Source: Neorhodopirellula pilleata (GTDB lineage: Bacteria; Planctomycetota; Planctomycetia; Pirellulales; Pirellulaceae). From it: 64,000 bases of DNA. The notes beneath the pieces are model-generated. The model was not told where the DNA came from, did no database searches, and worked only from the letters and a program-made list of their open reading frames with translations. This document shows, in pieces, positions 1 through 8,082 of this stretch (positions within the stretch are counted from its first letter, which is position 1; each line of letters begins with the position of its first letter). The position numbers and the translations under genes are program-made. The DNA is taken from NCBI RefSeq assembly GCF_007859915.1, contig NZ_SJPM01000007.1:251147-315146 (forward strand), read 5' to 3'.

Positions 1-2348
1 AACGTCTGGTAGATCGACTTGGCTTGTTCGAATTGCCCCAACTCCGCGAGCGTGTCGGCGATGTGCTGTCGCACGTTTGTCGATGGCGTGCAAGCCATTG
101 CATTGAGATCCAAAATCAACTGATTGGCGGATTGTTGATCGCCCCGGTCCATGGCCAAACGAACTTGACCTGCGATCGCATCAATGCCCGTCACCACCTT
201 ATCGCGAAAACGCGAGTCCTCATCGCTTTGTGGCGTTGCCACGATGTCCCATATCTTTTCAAACGATTGATTGAGCGCTTCGTCTGAAACCGACGACGCG
301 AAGCGATACTCTTGAGCGAGCCGATACATCGCGTCGAGGTCACCCGTCGACGCACGACGTCGTAACAACGGTTCGGCCAAATCAGGACGACCGTAGGCCA
401 CAAACAAGTCGCTCCACACTCGGTTGTGAGGCTGAAAGAATGCGTCGAGCTGAGCGTCTTGATTGACCCGCCGACGCAACGAACCGTCGCGGAGACTTTG
501 AGCGAGAATTGGAATCCAATCGGCATGTTCTTGCCGATCGGATTGGTCGCCTCGTGCGATCTCGCATGCGGTTCGAAACGCATCTTGTGGCGTCAAATGC
601 GGCGCATGGGATCGAACCAAGTCCGAGAGAATCATGAGGACTTGATAATCATCAATGATCGAGATCCGAGCGATGAGACTTTGGCTAACCAACGACGGTT
701 CCGTTTCCCAATCGCGAAACCCCAGCCGAATGATCCAGTCGGTCCGATTGGTCATCATCAACGACAACAGCACGTAGTCACGAACCAAGTACGTGCTCGA
801 GCTCGTGCCACGTCGGCACGAGAGGCCTTCGATCGATAAACGGTCGGCGATCCGCCAAGCCGCATCATCACGTCCGACGGACAAAAAGAATCGCATCAAG
901 GCAAATAACGATTCGACTTCGGGAGCTAGGCCGGTGGAGGAACGCGCCAATGCATTACGAACCGTGTTCGGGTCGATCGAACCGTTGTCCTCAAACAATT
1001 GACGCTGCGCTTCGATGGCGGCGTCGATGCGTTCTGCTAAACCGGTGTCGGTTTGCCGCATCTCAAAATCGAGCAGCTCAATCGCTCGTTGGGATTTCGA
1101 AGCGGAAGATGCGATCATCGCCGCATCGCCGGGGTCATCGATCTGCACCCACCGGATCGCTTCCTCGAGATAGCCGTGAATCAACAACGTCCGCCAAGCC
1201 AACGCGCGGGTTTCGGCGGCCAAATCGATTGGTTCGATGTCTTCAGTTGCTTCGGGCCGTGACGATCGATCGGGTGAAGGAGTCCTGGGCTCCGGAAGCG
1301 ACAACCCCTCCACCGCTTGCCGTTCCAACTGCACGTCGTCACACCGGCTGGCGGCGATCAATGCGTCTGACCAATGCTCGATCGCTTCGGTCCATGTTTC
1401 AATCGTCTTGGGTTTTTGTTCGAACTCGCGAGCCGCGTGGGCGGAATCTTCGGCCAATTCTTTCCATTGCGAGCCGATCATGCGGACGATGCGTGTGAGC
1501 GACATTGATTTCGCCGCATCTTCTCGCGTTTGCGCCGGTTGTCTTTCATCTAAAGCCGGCTCGGATCGCATCCGAGCGTCGGCTTCTTCAGCGATCTGCA
1601 ATGCCGTGTCCGCATCGCCGTCAAGCATCGCCAATAGGCATCGAGTCGGTTCCGACCGGGAGTGTGGCCACGATTGCATCCGCTCTTGGAAGGCTTGTTC
1701 ATGGGCTTCCGCGCCGATTAGGTTCGCCCAATCCCGTCGACAGACCGCGAGTTCTTTCGTCGTGGCCGCCACGTTTAAGAACTCAAACAAATCGTGTTCG
1801 CGACCCGATCGCAGCGCTCGCCGCGCATAAACAGGAAATCGAACGTCGAGAGTGATTGCCACGCGAGTCGTGATCGTTTCAAAATCCAACGTGCCGATGG
1901 ACTCACTCATCGCGATGGTTGCCGAAGCGAAGTCGGCCGTTTCCAGCAGTAGCTCGATCGCTTCGACGGGTTCCAACTGTGCCAGACGTTGAATCATCTC
2001 GGGTGAGGTTTCGGCAAAGATCCCCCGTCGCCAACGATCCTGCACCCAACGGGCGCGTTCGGCGGTTTCCAAATCATCGCTACGGATTGCTTCGAGCACG
2101 GCGTCGCGATAACGATCACGATCTTGCCAAAGTTCCACGGTCGATCGCCGACGGATCGAGAAATCCGTATTGCTCAGGGCGGTCGGCTCCCATGAGGTGG
2201 GCATGTCCGCTGATGCGGGAGCCCCACCACTGGACTGGTCTTCCTCTGCGGCGGAAGACTGCCCCACGCTTCCCAACCACGAGACGATCATCAGGATGAT
2301 CGTGCCGATCCAAAGCCGTCTTTTGGGCTGGGGTTGCGGGTTATTCAT
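1..2348 (-). CDS. Exported helical-repeat (TPR-like) protein, C-terminus beyond the window
   Basis: An uninterrupted minus-strand frame runs from an ATG at 2346-2348 to the left edge (at least 782 codons), so the gene is partial at its 3' end. The N-terminus is MNNPQPQPKRRLW, then a hydrophobic stretch (residues about 12-26) and an Ala-rich segment before acidic sequence, as in a cleaved signal peptide. The rest is rich in Ala, Glu, Leu and Arg with repeated helical pairs. Near the window edge it reads DTLAELGQFEQAKSIYQ, a typical tetratricopeptide phrase. TPR proteins act as protein-interaction scaffolds, and no enzymatic motif is visible. Plus-strand frames over this stretch are short and fragmented and are shadows. 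I do not recognise a specific family. It is probably an envelope-associated repeat protein of planctomycetes. Confidence 0.72.
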   Translation of the reverse strand, partial: MNNPQPQPKRRLWIGTIILMIVSWLGSVGQSSAAEEDQSSGGAPASADMPTSWEPTALSNTDFSIRRRSTVELWQDRDRYRDAVLEAIRSDDLETAERARWVQDRWRRGIFAETSPEMIQRLAQLEPVEAIELLLETADFASATIAMSESIGTLDFETITTRVAITLDVRFPVYARRALRSGREHDLFEFLNVAATTKELAVCRRDWANLIGAEAHEQAFQERMQSWPHSRSEPTRCLLAMLDGDADTALQIAEEADARMRSEPALDERQPAQTREDAAKSMSLTRIVRMIGSQWKELAEDSAHAAREFEQKPKTIETWTEAIEHWSDALIAASRCDDVQLERQAVEGLSLPEPRTPSPDRSSRPEATEDIEPIDLAAETRALAWRTLLIHGYLEEAIRWVQIDDPGDAAMIASSASKSQRAIELLDFEMRQTDTGLAERIDAAIEAQRQLFEDNGSIDPNTVRNALARSSTGLAPEVESLFALMRFFLSVGRDDAAWRIADRLSIEGLSCRRGTSSSTYLVRDYVLLSLMMTNRTDWIIRLGFRDWETEPSLVSQSLIARISIIDDYQVLMILSDLVRSHAPHLTPQDAFRTACEIARGDQSDRQEHADWIPILAQSLRDGSLRRRVNQDAQLDAFFQPHNRVWSDLFVAYGRPDLAEPLLRRRASTGDLDAMYRLAQEYRFASSVSDEALNQSFEKIWDIVATPQSDEDSRFRDKVVTGIDAIAGQVRLAMDRGDQQSANQLILDLNAMACTPSTNVRQHIADTLAELGQFEQAKSIYQT

Positions 2349-2423
2349 ATTCTGTCTGTTGATGATTGCTGGGAAATCAAAATCTTCACGCCCTCATCAT
2401 AACCCAATCCGGCCGTCCCAGCG

Positions 2424-2480
2424 CCTTGGCGATGCAGCACCTTGGCGATGCCGTGCATTGGCGATGCCGTGCCTTGACGA
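2424..2480. repeat. Short tandem repeat between two minus-strand genes
   Basis: Three to four imperfect copies of a roughly 16-base unit containing TTGGCGATGC follow one another in the gap upstream of the TPR-like gene and downstream of the phosphofructokinase stop. The copies are not separated by unique spacers, so this is a simple tandem array rather than a CRISPR. No function is evident. Confidence 0.55.
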
Positions 2481-2484
2481 TCGT

Positions 2485-3774
2485 TCAGCTATCGATGCAA
2501 GTTTCCAGGAACCTTGCCAAACGATGGAAGTCGGAGTTTTGTTCGATAAAGCGAACTTTCGTGACGAGCGTTTGAGGATCGACGAGTTCTTCGAACGGAA
2601 CGAAGTGAAGATCGAATTGTCCTGAGACGGATACCATCACGCCGTTGAGTTTCTCTTCGACGAGCGCCCGATAGGCACCGACACCCAATTGTGAACCCAA
2701 CATCACATCGTAGGCTTGGGGCGGGGCGCAACGGGCTTCGTAGCCGAGTTGCAGTCCGTTGACCTTGCGATTTTTCCCCGTCCGTTCGGTGTAGCGTGCG
2801 GCGAGTAATCCGGACACCAAAGCCGATAGGTTGATCGAAGAAATATTGATGTGTCCGTGGTCATCGCGGTCGATGCCTTCGAGATACTTCGCCGGCAAGA
2901 ACTCCGCCATACCTTCGGCGATCACGATCGTGCCGTAGGGACGACCTTCGCGTTCACGTGCGAGCATCATGTCGACCATGCGATCGATGACACGTTCGAG
3001 CGCCATCACTTTACGTGTTTCACCGGTTTCTCGGTTGACAACCTCTTCTTCGGCCAACGCGCCAGTAATGTCTTCGACGCTGAGCACCATGCTCGCTTCG
3101 CCGGCGATCGCGGCACCGTACGCCAACCAACCGGCACTGCGTCCCATCGCTTCGCAGAGGAAATAAGCTCGTCCGGCGGCCGCGTCGAAGTTGAGATTGC
3201 GGATTTCCTCGGCCAGTGTTTCGACGGCCGTAAAGAAACCGAACGTGAAGTCGATTCCGGAATAATCGTTGTCGATCGTCTTGGGCAAATGAATGACCGG
3301 GAAACGTCGTGCGTCGCCGGGCAGATTGTCTTGAAACATCTTGAGTTTGTTGGCGGTCTTGAGCGTGTCGTCACCGCCGATGGAAATCAACGCATCGATT
3401 TCCAGTGAACATAAACCTTCGTAGACGCGGCGGAGCGGTGCAACCAGTTCGGGGTCCTTGAGATGTTCGGGGCTGCTGACGTGTTTGCCCGGGTTGGTGC
3501 GGGCGGTGCCGATCATGATCCCCCGACTGCTGCGGGCGTGAGTGAGTGTATCATGCGTGAACCGCATGTAGTCGTCGCCTTCACGGAGCGGGCCGGCGGC
3601 GGTGTATTCCGCCAAGCGGCTGTAACCGTGCTTGATCCCGAACACCTGAGCGCCTTCTTCGAGGAACGAAAAAGCCGCCGTGCTGATGACCGCGTTGGCC
3701 GCCGGGGCCGGGCCGCCGGCAAACAGGATCGCGACGCGTTTGATGTCCAAATTATGATGAGCCAACTCAGCCAC
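2485..3774 (-). CDS. pfp: 6-phosphofructokinase, pyrophosphate-dependent type
   Basis: The 429-residue protein catalyses interconversion of fructose 6-phosphate and fructose 1,6-bisphosphate in cytosolic glycolysis/gluconeogenesis. Family motifs are in order: a glycine-rich GGPAPAANAVI near residues 20-30, GGDDT at 133-137, PKTIDND at 164-170, and an MGR motif near 211. In this superfamily a second Asp in GGDD, in place of the Gly of ATP-using GGDG enzymes, together with the Lys of PKTIDND, marks pyrophosphate use. The phosphoryl donor is therefore inferred to be PPi, which makes the step reversible. The length fits the roughly 400-440-residue short PPi-PFKs. It lies 143 bp downstream of the TIM-barrel gene on the same strand and may share its transcript. 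Confidence 0.93.
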   Translation of the reverse strand: MAELAHHNLDIKRVAILFAGGPAPAANAVISTAAFSFLEEGAQVFGIKHGYSRLAEYTAAGPLREGDDYMRFTHDTLTHARSSRGIMIGTARTNPGKHVSSPEHLKDPELVAPLRRVYEGLCSLEIDALISIGGDDTLKTANKLKMFQDNLPGDARRFPVIHLPKTIDNDYSGIDFTFGFFTAVETLAEEIRNLNFDAAAGRAYFLCEAMGRSAGWLAYGAAIAGEASMVLSVEDITGALAEEEVVNRETGETRKVMALERVIDRMVDMMLAREREGRPYGTIVIAEGMAEFLPAKYLEGIDRDDHGHINISSINLSALVSGLLAARYTERTGKNRKVNGLQLGYEARCAPPQAYDVMLGSQLGVGAYRALVEEKLNGVMVSVSGQFDLHFVPFEELVDPQTLVTKVRFIEQNSDFHRLARFLETCIDS

Positions 3775-3917
3775 GGTGACACTTTAGTTGAAGGGAAAAC
3801 GAGCGGGACCGTCGAGGCGTTTGTCGAGGTGCTTCCCCGACCCAAGTGTCCCCGGACGAGCGGTTATTCTAAGCAATTCGCACCGCCCGCCAAGGTAGCT
3901 CGTTCGACAAGGTTCTT

Positions 3918-4889
3918 TCATAGGCTTTTGAGATACTGGACGCTTTGGGCTAGCTCCCCGATCGCGTTGTCTTCGGGCATATCCGCTCGCCCCACGACGA
4001 ACGGGCCTCGATAGGGTATGTCCTCGAGTTGACCGATCAACGAGGGAAAATCGGCGGTGCCCTGTCCGACGGGGACGGCGATCCCACGACCGGCCGACAA
4101 ATCCAACACTCCATCGACGGCATTGACGATCCGAATCCGGTCGCCTAACGCCCTGACGGCGGCCGGAACGCTGAACCGATTGATGATCAATTGGCCGGGA
4201 TTGAGGGCGACCGCGACATAGGACTCGGCACTCGTGTCGACCAGTTCGGCCAGGTACTCGCCCGGTTCGGTACCCGTTTCGGCCGCGAAGAACGCGCCGA
4301 CCTTTGCCCCATAGCGGCCCAAATCTTCCAGCACCGCTCGCATCGTGTTCCAGCGTGGATCGACCGGTTCGTCGTTTTTCGGCGACGCGCCCGACGGGGT
4401 GCGACCACCGGACTGGATCGACGCTGCCCAAGCGGCGGCCTGCTCGACACTGAGCCCCTCCGGCGGCATCTGACCGGAGATCATCGAACCAGAGATTCGA
4501 GGCGAACTAGCCGAGGATTCTTTCCGTTGGGGCGGTCGGGGCACCGGACCGATCTGGTTGACCACCAGGGGAGCACCGAGCCGATAAGCCGTCCGCATCG
4601 CCATCTTGGTCGCGTCGACTCGCCGATCCAGATCTTCGATTCGATCAAAGCCGTGCCGGGTCGGAAAGCGGATCGATACGATTTGCAAATTCAAATCGTC
4701 CAGGATTTTCCGCAAGGTTCGCACGCCGGTGTCCGATAACTCCGATACGTCGATGAGTCTGCGCCCGCATAGTTCCACGCCGCTGGCACCCATGGAGGCG
4801 ACCAGGGTGAGTGCCTTTCGCAACGAAACGGCATTGGCTCGGACTCCGTGAATCGAATCGAGTCGGACGGCAATTTTCAGTTCAGCCAT
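3918..4889 (-). CDS. Sugar phosphate isomerase/epimerase-like TIM-barrel protein
   Basis: The protein has about 323 residues and begins MAELKIAVRLDS. The frame could be extended to a TTG at 4901, but the ATG at 4889 gives the better start. The sequence pattern is that of the AP-endonuclease-2/xylose-isomerase-like barrel: an initial beta strand, then GASGVELCG, a segment ending in QIVSIRFPTR, and a Gly/Pro-rich mid region. A glutamate, AAETGTEPG, and GQGTADFPSLIGQLEDI lie near the C-terminal strands, where metal ligands sit in this family. Such enzymes isomerise or epimerise sugars and inositols, but the substrate cannot be read from sequence. The neighbouring phosphofructokinase suggests a carbohydrate role. 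The start region abuts the divergent 4975 gene, so 4890-4974 must hold both promoters. Confidence 0.75.
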   Translation of the reverse strand: MAELKIAVRLDSIHGVRANAVSLRKALTLVASMGASGVELCGRRLIDVSELSDTGVRTLRKILDDLNLQIVSIRFPTRHGFDRIEDLDRRVDATKMAMRTAYRLGAPLVVNQIGPVPRPPQRKESSASSPRISGSMISGQMPPEGLSVEQAAAWAASIQSGGRTPSGASPKNDEPVDPRWNTMRAVLEDLGRYGAKVGAFFAAETGTEPGEYLAELVDTSAESYVAVALNPGQLIINRFSVPAAVRALGDRIRIVNAVDGVLDLSAGRGIAVPVGQGTADFPSLIGQLEDIPYRGPFVVGRADMPEDNAIGELAQSVQYLKSL

Positions 4890-4974
4890 TTTATTTTCCA
4901 AATAGAACGAAGGCGTCGACGTCCACCGAACAACTCGGCAAGTCCATCACACGTTTTCTCTCGTTCGAGCTATC

Positions 4975-7900
4975 ATGTTTCCGACTTTGTCCGGACCGAA
5001 CAAGTGGCCTGGGGCTTTCCGACAAGGCCCCCGAGTTGATCGACCAATCGTTCGCGTCGTATTCCTTTCGCTGATCGGGTGGTCTTGGTTCGGATGGTCG
5101 CCCACCGGATGGTCGATCAAGACCGGGCCGCTGCAGGCTTCAGCTCAGCGGACGCAAAGTGCAGGAACGACGAGCACTTCCCCATTAAACTCGAACGTTC
5201 GACCAGAGCGTCGACCTGAAGAGGGGCGGGACAGCGAGGTCACGTCCGGCACCTCCCCCCGGCAACCGCTCCCGACGCCAATCATCCCGATCCCCTCGAC
5301 GGTTCTGGAACTGACCGGTCCGGCGGGGTTAAGGACGTATCGCTGGGATTTCTCTCGCGTTGCCGATCGGGACTTTGATCGCTGGCCCGACGACTTCGAG
5401 CGACGCAAAGCGACCGGGTTCCCTGAATACGTCGCCGTCGACATTCGGCCACGAGACCCTCAATTCGAAGCCGAGATCCTAAAATTCGATACTTCGTTGG
5501 TGTTGCAATGGCCGGCGATTCGCGACCTATTTAAGTCGGTTGCGGTGGTTCCCGATCTGCCGTCGTTGCCGCCATCGCTGGCTGACTACATGATCGATCG
5601 CTGTTTGGAAGTGCGACTGGACGGTGGTCAAGCGGCCGTCATCACTCCGCCGCTTCCGACCAGTTCGACCTATCAATACCGGTTCAGTGTCGACATCAAG
5701 ACTGAACGCCTTGTGCATGATCGGGTCTTTGCCGAAGTACACTTTACGGATGCCTACGGCAGGTCGTTGCGGTCGGCCCGAACCCCCATGATCACTCAAA
5801 CTAGAGGTTGGCAAACCGTTTCGATCGAGAAGTTGCTTCCACCTGTCGGCGCGGTGAGCATGAAGGTCCAGTTAAACGTCTTCGGTAGTGAGGATGGACT
5901 CGAAGACATTCGTGGTACGATCGCGTTTGACAACATACTCTTCGAGCAATTCCCGCAGATGAAAGTGGCAACCGATCGCCCATTCGGTTTGTATCGGAAG
6001 GGTGACACTGTCTCTACGATCACGTACTTGCTCGGACTTCCGGAGGAAACTGCCGACGTACGTCTGCGACTTCTCGATCACGACGGCAAGGAAATCCGAA
6101 CAACCCGAAAGCAACTCGTTCCGATGTCACCTCCGGAGAGCTCGGTCTCGTTTGATTGGGAACTCAACGGTCTTCCACCGGGGTTCTACCGCCTCACCGC
6201 AGCGATGGAGAATGAAGACGGTGTTTCGCTCGCCAACGAAACCTCATTTGCCATCATCGACCGCCTGACAAACGACCCGCGCGAGTGGTCGCCAAAGAGT
6301 CAGCCAGAGGAGACGTTGGTCGGAGGTTTGCCGCTGAACTCGTCCAATTCGATAGCCGAGTTGCCGAACGAAATGCTGCCTTTCGGTTGGTCGTTGCCGG
6401 CCAGTTTGATACGAAAGCACGAAGACGGCGAAGTTTCCGAGAAAACAATCGCGGGCTGGCTGCGAGACATCGGCATTGGTTATGCGAAAATGCCCGTGTG
6501 GTACGCCCCCGAAGCGACCGATTCAGCCGACAAGGTCGCTAGTTTGGCTTTACGATTGCAAGACAGCGGGATCGAACCGATCGGTGTTCTCGATGAACCA
6601 CCCGCCGAAAACATCGAGCACTATCGATTGCGAGAACGCGGCGAAACCGGTGCGGCTGCTTACCTTCATGATCCGACGATCTGGAAAAGCCAACTCGAAA
6701 CGATCATGAATCGCATGACATTTCGCATCAAGAAATGGCAACTCGGCGGCGATGACGACTACAGTTTTCAAGGCCGCGCTGACCTGGCCACCAAGATCAG
6801 CGAGATCGGCGGCGAGCTGCAGGGATTTGGCCAACCGCTTGAGATGGCGATCGCGTGGCCTTGGATGGATTTCCCACCGGAGGTCTCCGGCGATGCATGG
6901 AAAAGCGTGCATCGAGAAATCAGTGAACCGCTCACCGCCGACGAACTCGATGCGATGCTCGATCAAGAAGCTCAGCGACAACCTCGCCGATCGGGTGAGC
7001 GTTGGATGTCACTCAACCCATTACCCAAAGATCGTTACGAGCGAGATGATCGGATCATCGACCTGATTCTGCGAATGGCCACCATCCGCGGACACGATGT
7101 CGATGCGGCATTCGCCACCAAACCGCTCGATACGAAATATTCACTCGTATCGGCCGACGGACATCCCGAAGAGCTCCTCTTGCCGTGGCGAACAGCGAGT
7201 CTTCTCCTTGGAAGGACTCGTAATATCGGCTCGCTTCAGCTGCGGCGTGAATCGATGAACATTGTTTTTCGGGGACCACACTTCTCGATGCTCTTGATCT
7301 GGGCCAACACTCCTCGAACCGAGCGTTTGTTTCTTGGCGACGACGCCTATCAAATCGACGTTTGGGGTCGACGAACAGATATTCCTACCGAGCAGATCGA
7401 CAACCGCTTGGTTCATCGTATCGAAGTCGAGCCGGTGCCAAAGTTCATCGTCGGCATCGATCCGGCGCTGGCCGAGTTTCGGATGTCAGTGACCGTCGAC
7501 CAGCAACGCATCGATGCTCTCTTGGGCCGCGAGCAGCCCGTGACGGTTCGATACGCTAACCCGATCGGCCAGATCCTCAATGGAACGATCAATCTGGAGA
7601 CACCTCCCCAATGGCGAGTCGCACCGGCGAGCCAAACGTGGGATTTGAACGCCAATCAGGCCTCCGCGAGCAATTTCACGGTAACGCTCAGCAATGACGC
7701 GACGATCGGTCACTTCGAACTTCCGATCGACTTCACCTTCGCGACCAACCCGCCTACGACAATCCGCGTCTACCGTAAAATCGATGTCGGGCCGGAAGGT
7801 TTCGAATTGAACGTCACAACACGGTTGATCAATGACCGATTGCTAGTCAAAATTCAGATGATCAACAAAACTAACCGCCCCGCCAATTTTGATTGCCTGT

Positions 7901-8082
7901 TGTTTGCCGGAGCGAGTCGTCAATATGAACGTCGAATCATGGTTTTGCCGCCCGGTGGTACGATTGATCGCAACATCGAATGGAACAATGGTTCCGAACT
8001 GATAGGGAAACAAATGCTGTTGCGGGCGATCGAACAAGATGGTGATCGAGTCATCAATCACACTTTCGAAGTCACGCCGTGA
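4975..8082 (+). CDS. Large exported protein of unknown function, beta-rich with barrel-like middle
   Basis: This 1035-residue protein has a hydrophobic segment at about residues 26-50 (VVFLSLIGWSWFGW) followed by ASAQ, consistent with export. The first 25 residues could belong to a longer signal region, but no better downstream start is in frame. Residues about 200-330 look like a carbohydrate-binding beta sandwich (YQYRFSVDIKT, then strands ending in GTIAFDNILFEQ). Residues about 470-680 contain alpha/beta sequence such as WLRDIGIGYAKMPVWYA, SGIEPIGVLDEPP and KKWQLGGDDDYS, which resembles a glycosidase-type TIM barrel. The C-terminal 300 residues are again beta sandwiches. I cannot identify catalytic residues or a family. 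The stop overlaps the topB start (GTGA), indicating translational coupling to a gene of unrelated function. Confidence 0.8.
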   Translation: MFPTLSGPNKWPGAFRQGPRVDRPIVRVVFLSLIGWSWFGWSPTGWSIKTGPLQASAQRTQSAGTTSTSPLNSNVRPERRPEEGRDSEVTSGTSPRQPLPTPIIPIPSTVLELTGPAGLRTYRWDFSRVADRDFDRWPDDFERRKATGFPEYVAVDIRPRDPQFEAEILKFDTSLVLQWPAIRDLFKSVAVVPDLPSLPPSLADYMIDRCLEVRLDGGQAAVITPPLPTSSTYQYRFSVDIKTERLVHDRVFAEVHFTDAYGRSLRSARTPMITQTRGWQTVSIEKLLPPVGAVSMKVQLNVFGSEDGLEDIRGTIAFDNILFEQFPQMKVATDRPFGLYRKGDTVSTITYLLGLPEETADVRLRLLDHDGKEIRTTRKQLVPMSPPESSVSFDWELNGLPPGFYRLTAAMENEDGVSLANETSFAIIDRLTNDPREWSPKSQPEETLVGGLPLNSSNSIAELPNEMLPFGWSLPASLIRKHEDGEVSEKTIAGWLRDIGIGYAKMPVWYAPEATDSADKVASLALRLQDSGIEPIGVLDEPPAENIEHYRLRERGETGAAAYLHDPTIWKSQLETIMNRMTFRIKKWQLGGDDDYSFQGRADLATKISEIGGELQGFGQPLEMAIAWPWMDFPPEVSGDAWKSVHREISEPLTADELDAMLDQEAQRQPRRSGERWMSLNPLPKDRYERDDRIIDLILRMATIRGHDVDAAFATKPLDTKYSLVSADGHPEELLLPWRTASLLLGRTRNIGSLQLRRESMNIVFRGPHFSMLLIWANTPRTERLFLGDDAYQIDVWGRRTDIPTEQIDNRLVHRIEVEPVPKFIVGIDPALAEFRMSVTVDQQRIDALLGREQPVTVRYANPIGQILNGTINLETPPQWRVAPASQTWDLNANQASASNFTVTLSNDATIGHFELPIDFTFATNPPTTIRVYRKIDVGPEGFELNVTTRLINDRLLVKIQMINKTNRPANFDCLLFAGASRQYERRIMVLPPGGTIDRNIEWNNGSELIGKQMLLRAIEQDGDRVINHTFEVTP

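Noticed and set aside
2424..2480. Possible CRISPR array
   Set aside because: The repeated 16-base words are adjacent with no unique spacers, and no cas genes are in the window.
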